Positions 35,391 through 44,058 of a stretch of 64,000 nt of DNA are shown here, piece after piece. The notes under the pieces are model-generated. The model saw nothing but the letters and a program-made list of their open reading frames with translations, was not told where the DNA came from and did no database searches. Origin of the DNA: an uncultured Bacilli bacterium (GTDB taxonomy: Bacteria > Bacillota_I > Bacilli_A > RF39 > UBA660); NCBI GenBank assembly GCA_934098735.1, contig CAKOOS010000002.1, positions 53,028-117,027 on the forward strand. Direction: 5' to 3'. Numbering within the stretch: the stretch's first letter is position 1; every line of letters begins with the position of its first letter. The translations under genes were made by a program, and so were the position numbers.

Positions 35391-36519
35391 AACATTTTGG
35401 AAAGTAGTAAATAAATATAAAGGTACAATTATTGGGTATACCATAATGCTTATAATATTTGGAACAATAAATATGAGCAGTAACGATGTTACAAGTACTT
35501 TTAAAGAAAGTAAACCGGATGTAATAATTGTAAATAATGATAATACTACTTTAGCAAGTGGTTTAGTAAAATTTTTTAAAGAAAATGCCAATATAATTCA
35601 AGTAAAAAATACTAAAACCGCTATTGATGATGCAATATTTTACCGAGATGCAAGTTATGTTATATATATTCAAAAAGGATATGAAGAAAGTATTTTAAGT
35701 GGGGGTGATGGCAATATAGAATTTAAATCAAGTGGTGATTATACATCTAATCTAGCTCAATTGCTTTTAACTAGATATATAAAAACTATAAAGATTTTAA
35801 GTAAAGAATATAGTGATAAAGAAACTTTAATTAAGAAAGTAAATAGCACTTTAAAAAGTAATACAAAAGTAAATCTTACAAATAAAATAAATACTACCGA
35901 GCTAACAAGACTTTCTAGATATTATAACTTTGCAAGTTATACATTGATTGCAGTAATTGTCTTCATTATTTGTCTTGTTTTAGCAAGTTTTAATAAAAGT
36001 GTTTTAAGAAAAAGAATAGTAGTAAGCAGTATGAATTATAAAGTTCATAATAGATATATATTACTAGCAAGTACGCTTTATTCTGTTTTTGTAGTTATTT
36101 TATATACACTATTATCTTTTATAGTTTTTGGAAATCTTGCTTTTTCTGAAAGAGGATTAATTTATATCCTTAATACTTTTGTCTTTTCTTTTACTGCTTT
36201 ATGTATGGCTCTTTTAATAAGTACATTAGTAAAAAGTAAAGAAGCTATATCAGGTATAGTAAATGTTGTTTCATTATCACAAGCTTTCTTATGTGGTGCA
36301 TTTATTCCTGTCATGTGGCTTCCTGATAGTGTTATTAAAATGGCTCATATATTTCCAGCTTATTGGTATATAAATACAAATGATCTTTTAACTGAGGTAG
36401 AAGTATTATCTTTTTCAAATTTAAAACCAGTATGGATTAATATGGTAATTTTAATTATATTCGGAGTTGTATTTATTATTTTAAATAATATTGTATCAAG
36501 AAGAAAGCTGGTATCATGA
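35377..36519 (+). CDS. ABC-2 type permease, second subunit
   Basis: 380 residues with the same plan as its neighbour: one N-terminal helix (about 17-32), a large extracellular segment and five to six C-terminal helices. The ATG lies within the end of the first permease gene behind AAGGAGGCAAAA. Its stop overlaps the tag ATG (ATGA), so tag is coupled to the exporter operon. Confidence 0.85.
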   Translation: MTVFKTFWKVVNKYKGTIIGYTIMLIIFGTINMSSNDVTSTFKESKPDVIIVNNDNTTLASGLVKFFKENANIIQVKNTKTAIDDAIFYRDASYVIYIQKGYEESILSGGDGNIEFKSSGDYTSNLAQLLLTRYIKTIKILSKEYSDKETLIKKVNSTLKSNTKVNLTNKINTTELTRLSRYYNFASYTLIAVIVFIICLVLASFNKSVLRKRIVVSSMNYKVHNRYILLASTLYSVFVVILYTLLSFIVFGNLAFSERGLIYILNTFVFSFTALCMALLISTLVKSKEAISGIVNVVSLSQAFLCGAFIPVMWLPDSVIKMAHIFPAYWYINTNDLLTEVEVLSFSNLKPVWINMVILIIFGVVFIILNNIVSRRKLVS

Positions 36520-37061
36520 ATAGATGCAGGTGGTGTAATTTAAATAACCCTATATATGTTAAGTATCATGATGAAGAATGGGGAATTTTAAACTTAGATG
36601 AAAAATATCTTTTTGAAATGCTTATTTTAGAAAGCTTTCAAGCTGGATTGTCTTGGGAATGTGTTTTAAATAAAAGAAAAGCATTTGAAAAGGCTTATGA
36701 TAATTTTGATATAGAAAAGATAATTAAATATGATGAGAGTAAAATAATAAAATTAATAAATAATAAAGATATTATTAGAAATAAATTAAAAATAAAAGCT
36801 AGTATAGAAAATGCTAAAATATTTAAAAGTATTCAAAATGAATATGGAAAATTTACAAATTATTTATTGTCATTTATTAGATCTTATCCCATTATTGAAA
36901 ATGATAAGACAACTTCTGCTTTATCAGATGAAATATCAAAAGATTTACAAAAAAGAAAAATGAAGTTTGTTGGTTCAACAATTATTTATTCTTATTTACA
37001 AGCGATTGGTATCATTAATTCGCACGATGAAAACTGCGATTTTTATAGAAAGGAAAATTAA
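36516..37061 (+). CDS. tag: DNA-3-methyladenine glycosylase I
   Basis: Removes 3-methyladenine from alkylated DNA. 181 residues, usual length. Zinc-binding residues are in place: Cys4 (RCRWC), His near 18 (YHDEEWG), and the C-terminal His and Cys (SHDENC). The core LESFQAGLSWECVLNKR and the FVGSTIIYSYLQAIG segment match the family. It overlaps the ABC permease by four bases and is followed by gmk one base later. Confidence 0.95.
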   Translation: MNRCRWCNLNNPIYVKYHDEEWGILNLDEKYLFEMLILESFQAGLSWECVLNKRKAFEKAYDNFDIEKIIKYDESKIIKLINNKDIIRNKLKIKASIENAKIFKSIQNEYGKFTNYLLSFIRSYPIIENDKTTSALSDEISKDLQKRKMKFVGSTIIYSYLQAIGIINSHDENCDFYRKEN

Positions 37062-37062
37062 T

Positions 37063-37740
37063 ATGATAAATTTAAAAAAACGAGGAGATTTGATTATAAT
37101 ATCTGGAACAACTTGTGCCGGTAAAGGAACAGTTATTAAAAAGCTTTTAGAAAGACATAATGATCTTCTTTTATCAATATCTTATACATCTAGACCTAAA
37201 AGAGATAATGAAAAAGATGGAGTAGATTATTACTTTGTTACTAAAGAAAAATTTGAAGAAAAAATAGCAAATAATGATTTTTTAGAATATGCTAAAGTTC
37301 AGTACAATGATTATTATGGAACTCCTAAAAAAGAAGTGGTTGAAGATCTAGAAAAAGGAAAAGATGTTATCTTAGAAATAGATGTAGAAGGGGCTAAACA
37401 AATTAAAAAGATGTTTCCAGAAACAATATTAATATTTATTATGGCACCATCAATGGAAGAAGTAAAACGAAGAATAAAAATGCGAGGCAAAGAAAATAAT
37501 GAACAAATAGTTTCAAGATTTAAAAAGGCTTATAATGAAATAAATGAGATAAATAATTATAATTATGTTGTAGTTAACGATGATTTAGAAGATGCTGTAA
37601 GTAAAGTGGAAGCTATCTTAACAAGTGAAAAATTAAGAGTAGATAGAATTGAAAGTTTAAGTGTTTCTAATGAAGAAGAGATAATTCATGAATTTTTAAT
37701 AGATAAAGATTTTAATAATGAAAAACATGATATAGTATAA
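37063..37740 (+). CDS. gmk: Guanylate kinase
   Basis: Phosphorylates GMP to GDP. 225 residues from ATG 37063 (AAAGGAAAATTA upstream); the longer frame starting in tag is rejected. P-loop SGTTCAGKGTV is unusual in having Thr-Thr-Cys-Ala where GPSGVGKG-type sequences are usual, but Gly-x4-Gly-Lys-Gly is kept. SYTSRPKRDNEKDGVDYYFV and the ILEIDVEGAKQIK and MRGKEN segments are typical. The C-terminal 20 residues extend slightly past the usual end. It is the last gene of the tetR-ABC-tag run. Confidence 0.93.
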   Translation: MINLKKRGDLIIISGTTCAGKGTVIKKLLERHNDLLLSISYTSRPKRDNEKDGVDYYFVTKEKFEEKIANNDFLEYAKVQYNDYYGTPKKEVVEDLEKGKDVILEIDVEGAKQIKKMFPETILIFIMAPSMEEVKRRIKMRGKENNEQIVSRFKKAYNEINEINNYNYVVVNDDLEDAVSKVEAILTSEKLRVDRIESLSVSNEEEIIHEFLIDKDFNNEKHDIV

Positions 37741-37767
37741 ATTTAATAAAAACTAACATAATTTTTA

Positions 37768-37796
37768 TTGCACTAGGTTTTTAATTATGATATTCT
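37768..37796 (+). promoter_or_regulatory. Sigma-A type promoter of the thioredoxin-like gene
   Basis: TTGCAC at 37768-37773, 17-base spacer, TATTCT at 37791-37796 with an upstream TG (extended -10). Confidence 0.7.
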
Positions 37797-37817
37797 TTTT
37801 AGTAGGAAGTGTATGAA

Positions 37818-38543
37818 ATGGAAAAAAATAATAAGATATATTTAATTATAATAATATTATGTACAATCTTGGTAGTGGGATTGTGTGTATTTGCAATATA
37901 TAATCATAAAGATGTTAAAATTAGTGATGCAATCAAATTTAAAGAAGAATATGAAGCGTATAATGGCTTGGTAAATGAAAATAATGATAAAAATTATTTG
38001 GAATTAAGTATTGATTCTGAAAATCCTATGATTTATAAAACAGGAAAAGAAATTTTAGATGTTTTAAAAAATGAAACAGCAATAATTTATTTTGGATTTG
38101 CAAGTTGCCCATGGTGCCGTAATACAATTACACCATTACTTGAAGCAGCTAAAGAAGAAAAAATAGATAAAATATACTATGTTGATATTTATGATATAAG
38201 AGATACTTATAAATTTACAGGAAGCATAGTGCCAGAACAAACTAAAAAAGGCACAGATGCCTATTATTCAATTCTGAAATTTTTAGGAAATAACCTAGAA
38301 GAGTATTATGTAAAAGATGATTCTGGAAATATGTATGACACTGGAGTTACAAGATTATATGCTCCGACAGTAGTAGCAGTTAATGATGGAAAAGTAACAA
38401 GTTTCCATGATGGAACAGTTGATTCTCAAAAAGATCCTTATGTTGCCTTAACAGATTCAGAATATAAAGAACTTAAGAAGATATTTGTTGATTTAATTGA
38501 GACTACAAAAGAAAATAGTGTATGTACAGAAGATGGATGCTAA
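37818..38543 (+). CDS. Membrane-anchored thioredoxin-like protein (CPWC)
   Basis: About 241 residues from ATG 37818 (AGGAAGTG upstream; in-frame GTG 37809 overlaps that site). One membrane helix near residues 8-28, then an extracytoplasmic thioredoxin fold with the active site FASCPWCRNT near residue 100 and the cis-Pro region RLYAPTVVAV. A disulfide or thiol exchange role outside the membrane is likely. The tail ends in a CxxxxGC-type pair (CTEDGC). It stands alone between a promoter and terminator. Targets may be the many Cys-bearing surface proteins of this window (inference). Confidence 0.82.
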   Translation: MEKNNKIYLIIIILCTILVVGLCVFAIYNHKDVKISDAIKFKEEYEAYNGLVNENNDKNYLELSIDSENPMIYKTGKEILDVLKNETAIIYFGFASCPWCRNTITPLLEAAKEEKIDKIYYVDIYDIRDTYKFTGSIVPEQTKKGTDAYYSILKFLGNNLEEYYVKDDSGNMYDTGVTRLYAPTVVAVNDGKVTSFHDGTVDSQKDPYVALTDSEYKELKKIFVDLIETTKENSVCTEDGC

Positions 38544-38567
38544 ACATAAGGAATCTTATGTTTTTTT
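38544..38567 (+). terminator. Terminator after the thioredoxin-like gene
   Basis: Stem ACATAAG/CTTATGT with loop GAAT and a T run. Confidence 0.85.
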
Positions 38568-38568
38568 C

Positions 38569-38597
38569 TTGTTTACAAAAGATAATTATAGTATAAT
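38569..38597 (+). promoter_or_regulatory. Promoter of the gene at 38625 and scpAB
   Basis: TTGTTT at 38569-38574, 17-base spacer, TATAAT at 38592-38597. Confidence 0.65.
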
Positions 38598-38624
38598 CAT
38601 AAGTAGAATGAAATGGGTGAAATA

Positions 38625-39560
38625 ATGGCAAAAAAGAAAAAAATAGTAATTATTGATCAAGAATTAGTACCAACAACATTAGCTGTTAAAGCAGATAAAA
38701 AAAAGACAAGTATTTTTAGTATAGTTTGGTTATTTATAATATTTAGTATATTTATTGCAGCCGTAATATTTTTACCAGATATATCAGCATACATCAATAA
38801 TTATTTGAATCCAGAACCATCAACAAGCGGAGGATCATCAAATACTAATAATCAAACCAAGAATAATGATAATTCAGCTAAAGATGAAATTAAAGAATAT
38901 TTGTTAAATGAAAATCCAGTTGTGGAAACAGAGCAATTCACTTTAAGTAATTTTAAGATTGAAAATAATAATATTAGTTTTGATATTACTAATAAAACCA
39001 CTGATATACTGGATTTAGGAAAATATAATTATTTTTTAAATTTTTATGATACAAATAAAAAGCTTGTTCAAAGAATAATGTTCCAAGATGAAGTAATAAG
39101 TTCTAGTAGTGCTATAAATTTAAATTATAAACTAGCTGATGCAAATACAGTTTCTATGACGCTATTAGAAATTAAACCAGAAGATTATCCATCTCATGTT
39201 GTTAGTGTAAATGAAAATAACCAAGGTTCACTTATTTGTGAAAAAGATTATGAAAAGGTCGAATATTTACTAAGTAATAATAAACTATATGCCATTAAAG
39301 ATAATTTTATAGTATCTAAAACAGATGTTAGTTATAATAATTTTTATCAAAACTATCAAAGTTTACAACCAACCTATAATAATTTAAATGGGGTTACCTC
39401 AAGTTTGAGAGAAGAAAATGATAGTTTAGTATTTAATACGACGATTAATTTAAATACCTATCAAGAAGGTAGTATTAAAAGTAAAGTAATTTATAGTAAA
39501 GATACAGATGCAAAGATAATTAATTTTGAATTAGAGGCTAGTGGATATAGTTGTAACTAG
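38625..39560 (+). CDS. Single-pass membrane protein of unknown function, upstream of scpA
   Basis: About 311 residues from ATG 38625 (GGGTGA five to six bases upstream; the in-frame ATG 38613 overlaps this site). A basic cytoplasmic N-terminus of about 30 residues, one membrane helix near 33-53, a Ser/Asn/Gly-rich linker and an extracellular domain of about 220 residues with two Cys. No family recognised. It lies nine bases before scpA with no terminator, so the three genes are probably one operon. Confidence 0.65.
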   Translation: MAKKKKIVIIDQELVPTTLAVKADKKKTSIFSIVWLFIIFSIFIAAVIFLPDISAYINNYLNPEPSTSGGSSNTNNQTKNNDNSAKDEIKEYLLNENPVVETEQFTLSNFKIENNNISFDITNKTTDILDLGKYNYFLNFYDTNKKLVQRIMFQDEVISSSSAINLNYKLADANTVSMTLLEIKPEDYPSHVVSVNENNQGSLICEKDYEKVEYLLSNNKLYAIKDNFIVSKTDVSYNNFYQNYQSLQPTYNNLNGVTSSLREENDSLVFNTTINLNTYQEGSIKSKVIYSKDTDAKIINFELEASGYSCN

Positions 39561-39569
39561 GGAGGAAAT

Positions 39570-40289
39570 ATGAAATTATGCATAAATGATTTTGAAGGGC
39601 CACTTGATCTATTATTGCACTTAGTTAAAACAGCTAAGATGAATATCTATGAAATTGATACAAAATATATAATAGATAAATATTTAGAATTCATAGAAAC
39701 AATCCCTAAAACAGATTTAGATGATGCTAGTGAATACTTAGTTATGGCAGCGGAATTAATTCATTTAAAAAGTAGATTATTACTTAATTTAAAAAGCGAA
39801 GAACAAGAAGATGATGAATATGCCATAAACTCTGAAGAAGATTTAAAAAATAAATTAATTGAATATGAAAAATATCAAAATATAACAAGTACTTTTAAAG
39901 ATTTAGAAGAAAAAAGAAATGAATTTTTTACTAAAGTACCAGAAAATTTAAAAAATTATGTTGAAGAAGAAAAAGTTTCATTAAGTGAAAATTTAGATGC
40001 GGAACTTTTAAAAGAAGCATTAATAGAATTAAAAAAAAGAATGCAATATCAAAAGCCAGTTAATACTAGAATTACTAAAAAAGAAATAAGTGTAGAAAGT
40101 CGAAAAGAATATATAAGAGAAATCTTAAATGCTAAACAAGTAGTTTTATTCCAAGATTTATTTCCAGAGTATTCTAAAGAAATGGTAGTTGCAACTTTTT
40201 TATCAATTTTAGATATGTGTAAAAATAAAGAAGTAACTTTAAAGCAAGAAAATAATTTTTCAGATATTTATATATATGGGGTGAAGTAA
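39570..40289 (+). CDS. scpA: Segregation and condensation protein A
   Basis: Kleisin subunit of the SMC condensin. 239 residues. The N-terminal signature FEGPLDLLLHLVK is followed by the helical AAELIHLKSRLLL segment; the C-terminal winged helix (VVLFQDLFPEYSKEMVVATFLSILDM) binds the other SMC head. ATG after GGGAGGA. Its stop shares a base with the scpB ATG. Confidence 0.95.
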   Translation: MKLCINDFEGPLDLLLHLVKTAKMNIYEIDTKYIIDKYLEFIETIPKTDLDDASEYLVMAAELIHLKSRLLLNLKSEEQEDDEYAINSEEDLKNKLIEYEKYQNITSTFKDLEEKRNEFFTKVPENLKNYVEEEKVSLSENLDAELLKEALIELKKRMQYQKPVNTRITKKEISVESRKEYIREILNAKQVVLFQDLFPEYSKEMVVATFLSILDMCKNKEVTLKQENNFSDIYIYGVK

Positions 40290-40849
40290 TGAATAAATTA
40301 GCTATATTAGAAGGACTACTTTTTGTTGTCGGAGATGAAGGCATAACATTAGATAATATTTGTGAGATTCTTGAAATAGATAAAAAAGAGGCCCAAGAAC
40401 TTTTAAAGAAATTAAGAGAAGAATATAATAATGAAAATAGAGGGATAAGGGTAAGTTTTATCGGTGAAAGCTTTAAGCTTACTACAAAACAAGAACATAA
40501 AGCCTATTATCAAAAATTAATAACCTCTAAAGATAATGGTTCTTTATCACAAGCTGCTTTAGAAACTTTGGCTATAATAGCATATAATCAGCCTATAACT
40601 AGAGCAGAAGTTGATGAACTACGAGGCTTAGCTAGTATAAATATGATAAGAAAACTAATGGCAAAAGATCTGATAAAAATAAGTGGCAAAAGTTCTTTAC
40701 CTGGAAAGCCAAATTTATACAAAACAACTAGTGAATTCTTAGATTATTTTGGTTTAGCTACTATCAATGATTTACCAAATCTACCTAATGAGACAATTAA
40801 AGAAGATGATGAAAAAGAACTATTTTCATCTATTTATAAAGAAAATTAA
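40289..40849 (+). CDS. scpB: Segregation and condensation protein B
   Basis: Dimeric winged-helix partner of ScpA in the SMC complex. 186 residues. ILEGLLFVVGDEG at the start and LAIIAYNQPITRAEVDELRG in the second winged helix are family signatures, as is the KSSLPGKPNLYKTT-type segment. ATG overlaps the scpA stop, with GGGTGAAG as ribosome site. Confidence 0.96.
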   Translation: MNKLAILEGLLFVVGDEGITLDNICEILEIDKKEAQELLKKLREEYNNENRGIRVSFIGESFKLTTKQEHKAYYQKLITSKDNGSLSQAALETLAIIAYNQPITRAEVDELRGLASINMIRKLMAKDLIKISGKSSLPGKPNLYKTTSEFLDYFGLATINDLPNLPNETIKEDDEKELFSSIYKEN

Positions 40850-40896
40850 AAATCATACTATTAAATAGATTGTGCATATTATTTAATGGTGATAGT

Positions 40897-41421
40897 ATGA
40901 CTTTAAAAAAAATAAAAATTATTGATGTTATCTTTGTTTTTGTTTTATCCTTTTTATGGCACTTTGCTTATGATTTAATTCCAAGCAACTTTACAGCTTT
41001 ATTCTTTCCAGTTAATGAAAGTATTTGGGAACACATGAAGATAATCTATTTTACTTTAATAATTGGTTCTTTACTAGAAATATTATTAGCCAAAAGATTT
41101 AAGATAAAGTTAAATAATAAATTAATTGAAATGGTAACTAAAAGTTGTGTAGGAGTTATATTTTATTTAATAATATTCATACCAGTTTATCTTATTATCG
41201 GAGAAAATATGATTTTTGCTATCAGTTTAATGCTTATTACGTATGTACTAATGGAATTACTTGGATTTAAAATTGCAACATCAGCTGAATTAGATATTAA
41301 AATAATGCCAATTATAATTTTAGTTTTAGGTTTTATCTTATTTGCTATTTTAACGTTTTATCCACCTCATACATTCTTATTCTTTGATGAAATAAAATTA
41401 GGCTATGGAATATTAAAATAA
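40897..41421 (+). CDS. DUF6512-like membrane protein
   Basis: About 174 residues from ATG 40897, which follows GGTGATAGT. Five hydrophobic segments. The N-terminal pattern FLWHFAYDLIPSNFTALFFPVNESIWEHMKI splits into WHF..D..P....FFPVNESIWEH, the mark of DUF6512 family membrane proteins. Function unknown. It stands alone between scpB and tRNA-Leu. Confidence 0.75.
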   Translation: MTLKKIKIIDVIFVFVLSFLWHFAYDLIPSNFTALFFPVNESIWEHMKIIYFTLIIGSLLEILLAKRFKIKLNNKLIEMVTKSCVGVIFYLIIFIPVYLIIGENMIFAISLMLITYVLMELLGFKIATSAELDIKIMPIIILVLGFILFAILTFYPPHTFLFFDEIKLGYGILK

Positions 41422-41443
41422 ATCTTCCAATTTTACCAAAATA

Positions 41444-41452
41444 TGATATAAT
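41444..41452 (+). promoter_or_regulatory. Extended -10 promoter of tRNA-Leu
   Basis: TGATATAAT ending 11 bases before the first tRNA base at 41464. Confidence 0.6.
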
Positions 41453-41463
41453 TAAAAAGAAGT

Positions 41464-41550
41464 GCCTGTATGGCGGAATTGGTAGACGCGATAGACTCAA
41501 AATCTATTTTCAGAAATGGAGTTCCAGTTCGAGTCTGGATACAGGCACCA
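41464..41550 (+). tRNA. tRNA-Leu (CAA)
   Basis: 87 bases with encoded CCA. Acceptor GCCTGTA/TACAGGC, D-loop GGTAGACGC, anticodon stem ATAGA/TCTAT with loop CTCAAAA (anticodon CAA, reads TTG), a long variable arm (TTTCAGAAATG region) typical of tRNA-Leu, and T-arm with GTTCGAGTC. Confidence 0.93.
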
Positions 41551-41862
41551 TTTGAATACAACTTATGACCCCATTATGGTGTTATAAGTTCTTTAATGTC
41601 TAAAATCTAACTCACCATTAGTTTGGAAGACATATTATAAAGATGTTCTTCTTTTAGAAAGAGGAACATTTTTTAATGCTTAATTTTAAAATAATATAAA
41701 CATTAAAATTAATGTATTTATAAATGAAGAAGAATATAAAATATTAAAAGAAAAAATGCATTGAATAAGCAATTTTAAGACCTAGTTGCTTAAAAAAGTA
41801 TTTTTTCTAGGTAATAGCATGTGTGCCATGAAAATGATCTTAAACAAGGAGGAAAGGATAAA
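41551..41862 (+). other. 312-base gap between tRNA-Leu and the ASCH gene
   Basis: Holds a strong hairpin at 41560-41590 (10 bp plus an inner 3-bp stem, no T tail), a clear terminator at 41643-41674, and a 20-codon open frame at about 41702-41764 that looks like the end of a lost gene (ends INEEEYKILKEKMH). No complete gene is seen. Confidence 0.6.
41643..41674 (+). terminator. Terminator downstream of tRNA-Leu
   Basis: 12-bp stem (41643-41654 with 41658-41669, one T-G pair), three-base loop, T tail. Confidence 0.8.
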
Positions 41863-42288
41863 ATGAAAGTAATAAGTATAAAGGAACCTTTTGCTACATT
41901 AATAGCAAATGGCGATAAATTAATAGAAACCAGAAGTTGGAAAACAAACTATCGAGGAGAAATATTTATTCATGCAAGTGGAAAAGGACTTGCCAAAGAG
42001 TATTTAACTAACGAATACGTTATTTCATTAATTAATAATTTACCTATGAATTTTGGAAATATAATTTGTAAAGCTAATTTAGTTGATTGTGTATATATGG
42101 ATGATGATTTTTTAAAAAAGATAAAATTAAATATTAAAGAATATAATTTAGGACTATATGAAAAAGGCAGATATGGGTGGATTTTTGAGAAAATTGAACC
42201 TATTTATCCAATACCTGCAAAAGGAAAATTAAACATTTGGAATTTTGAAGGCGATTATGAATTAATAAATAAAAGAAAATGTCGATAG
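41863..42288 (+). CDS. ASCH-domain protein
   Basis: About 141 residues from ATG 41863 (CAAGGAGGAAAGGATAA upstream; the frame back to 41821 has no support). ASCH domains are small beta-barrels thought to bind RNA. Typical points: ISIKEPFATLIANGDKLIETRSWKTNYRGEIFIHAS splits into the KxPxATLI...G.K..E.RSW pattern and RGxxxIHAS, then IIGKANLVDC-like strand (IICKANLVDC) and the WIFEKIEPI strand. It sits in a sparse, gene-poor stretch beside a pseudogene; the substrate is unknown. Confidence 0.85.
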   Translation: MKVISIKEPFATLIANGDKLIETRSWKTNYRGEIFIHASGKGLAKEYLTNEYVISLINNLPMNFGNIICKANLVDCVYMDDDFLKKIKLNIKEYNLGLYEKGRYGWIFEKIEPIYPIPAKGKLNIWNFEGDYELINKRKCR

Positions 42289-42346
42289 GTTGTTGATTTA
42301 TTAACTAAGGAATGATAGAATAACCAACAATTGAGGAAGTTATGGT

Positions 42347-42611
42347 ATGTTTAAAATAAATACGGTGAAGAATTTAATAAAGGAGTTACAGCGTAAATTT
42401 TATTGATGAATATCCATATTATTCAAAATAGATAGAAAAAATTTTAGAGCAATTTAAGATAGGAGAAAAACAAATTTTATCAATTTCAAATGAAAAAGAA
42501 ATAGCCGGCTATATAATGATACACTTTTATACTAAAAGTATAGTCAAAATTAATGACACTTACATCTTTGAAGATTACAAAGGTAAAGGCTTAGGCAACA
42601 ACAAGCGATAA
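42347..42611 (+). pseudogene. Decayed GNAT acetyltransferase
   Basis: From ATG 42347 (GAGGAAG upstream) a short frame runs to a TGA; one frame over, coding continues (FIDEYPYYSK), hits a TAG at 42429-42431 and resumes as IEKILEQFKIGEKQ, then EIAGYIMIHFY and INDTYIFEDYKGKGLG. The last part is the GNAT acetyl-CoA-binding region (a strand, then YKGKGLG as R/K-G-x-G-x-G). At least one frameshift and one stop, and the end is lost after GLGNNKR. Clear remnant of an acetyltransferase gene. Confidence 0.75.
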
Positions 42612-42659
42612 GTTATATAAGTAACTACTTAAAAGCATAATTTATTTTATTTAAATTAA

Positions 42660-42668
42660 TGGTATAAT
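42660..42668 (+). promoter_or_regulatory. Extended -10 promoter of the DUF3592-like gene
   Basis: TGGTATAAT 25 bases before the ATG at 42693. Confidence 0.55.
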
Positions 42669-42692
42669 TGATTAAAGTAAGGAGCATTATTT

Positions 42693-43442
42693 ATGTATGA
42701 TATAAACACTAAAAATGTTAAGAATGGAAAGAAGATCTTTTTATTCTTTTTGATAGTGGGAATAATTTTTATGATTATAATAGGTAAAGTAGTTTTTTCG
42801 AATATTTTAAAATATAAAAGCCTAGATGCAAGTATTCTATCAACTAAAGTGGAAATAAACTCATACTATAATGATGAAGGGACATTATTATATGAACCAA
42901 CTTATTACTATAATGTAAATGGTAAAGATTATTTTTGTACATCAAGTACTTCATCAAGTATTAATCCTGGTACAAACAATAAAACAGTGTATTATGATTC
43001 TAAAAATCCCACCAATTGCCTAACAGAATATTCCAAGTCTAATAATATTTTTTTACTAATATTTATGATTTTACCAATAATTTTTATTTTTATTGGCATT
43101 ATAAATATGATAAAAATAAATAAAAGAGTAAGAATTATAAATGAACTAAATCAAAAAGGAAAACTAATTAAAAATTTAAAATATCACTTAGAAAATTCGG
43201 ACATTACTATAAATAATGTAAAAATTCAAAGACCAGTTGTAGACTATAAATTACCATCTGGATCAATAATTACTTTATATGGAGATCCTAGATACGATAA
43301 AAAAAGTTTTGATTCTGACGGTTTAGTTGATTTAGTAATTGATGAAAGTAATCCAGATAATTACTTTATTGACTTTGAAATAAATAGAATTTCTGGTAAT
43401 CTTCCTAGTGATTATTACGACGAAAAAAATAATATAGATTAA
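42693..43442 (+). CDS. DUF3592-like two-helix membrane protein
   Basis: 249 residues. Membrane helices near 14-36 and 112-135; between them a small extracellular beta domain (VEINSYYNDEGTLLYEPTYYYNVNGKDYFC split by the usual DUF3592 turns, then KTVYYDSKNPTNCL with its YDPxNP-like motif). A second, cytoplasmic, copy-like domain follows (RPVVDYKLPSGSII...LVDLVIDESNPDNYFID). Function unknown. ATG after AAGGAG; a terminator follows. Confidence 0.65.
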   Translation: MYDINTKNVKNGKKIFLFFLIVGIIFMIIIGKVVFSNILKYKSLDASILSTKVEINSYYNDEGTLLYEPTYYYNVNGKDYFCTSSTSSSINPGTNNKTVYYDSKNPTNCLTEYSKSNNIFLLIFMILPIIFIFIGIINMIKINKRVRIINELNQKGKLIKNLKYHLENSDITINNVKIQRPVVDYKLPSGSIITLYGDPRYDKKSFDSDGLVDLVIDESNPDNYFIDFEINRISGNLPSDYYDEKNNID

Positions 43443-43452
43443 AAATTTTATT

Positions 43453-43481
43453 CGAACTATTAAAATATAGTTCGTTTTTTT
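43453..43481 (+). terminator. Terminator after the DUF3592-like gene
   Basis: Stem CGAACTAT/ATAGTTCG with a T7 tail. Confidence 0.85.
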
Positions 43482-43551
43482 GGCTTAAAGCTAAACTCTA
43501 AAGATTGATTTTTTTTGAATATTTGTTAAAATAATATAGGATGGTGATAAT

Positions 43552-44058
43552 GTGGAAATTAATAAGCAAAGAAAGGATTATTTATCTTGGGATGAATATT
43601 TTATGGGGATAGCAAAACTATCAGCATTAAGAAGTAAAGATCCATCAACTCAAGTTGGAGCATGTATTGTAAGTAGTGACAATAGAATATTATCTATTGG
43701 CTATAATGGAGCTCCGAATGGCTTTAATGATAAAGAGTTTCCTTGGGAAAGAGAAGGAGAACCATTATCTACGAAATACTTTTATGTCTGTCATGCTGAA
43801 TTAAATGCAATTTTAAACTTTAGAGGACACAAAAGAGATTTTGAAGGGTCAAAGATATATGTAGCTTTATTTCCATGTAATGAATGTGCTAAAGCAATAA
43901 TTCAATCAGGAATTAAAGAAGTTATTTATTTAAGTGATAAATATAAAGATCAAGATAATTTTAAAGCTTCTAAAAGATTATTTGATGAATGTAATGTAGT
44001 ATATAGAAAACTTCCAACACCAAGCAATAAATCAATAAATATAGAATTAGATTTATGA
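43552..44058 (+). CDS. dCMP deaminase family protein (ComEB-like)
   Basis: 168 residues. Zinc-dependent cytidine/deoxycytidylate deaminase fold: HAELNAI (zinc His and catalytic Glu) and PCNECAK (two zinc Cys). [11 protein letters not shown] near the N-terminus and the [11 protein letters not shown] strand are typical of dCMP deaminases, which supply dUMP for dTMP synthesis. GTG start after GGATGGTGATAAT. Its stop overlaps the ATG of the second sortase (ATGA), an unusual partner. Confidence 0.92.
   Translation: MEINKQRKDYLSWDEYFMGIAKLSALRSKDPSTQVGACIVSSDNRILSIGYNGAPNGFNDKEFPWEREGEPLSTKYFYVCHAELNAILNFRGHKRDFEGSKIYVALFPCNECAKAIIQSGIKEVIYLSDKYKDQDNFKASKRLFDECNVVYRKLPTPSNKSINIELDL

Noticed and set aside
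36967..37062. Longer gmk start inside tag
   Set aside because: The extra residues are tag sequence in another frame; the ATG at 37063 has a ribosome site and leads straight into the kinase fold.
41560..41590. Hairpin just after tRNA-Leu taken as its terminator
   Set aside because: The stem is strong but has no T tail; the hairpin at 41643 is the better terminator.
41702..41764. Twenty-codon frame (ends INEEEYKILKEKMH) that could be a small antitoxin-like remnant
   Set aside because: No start codon or ribosome site and too short to name a family; noted only in the gap description.
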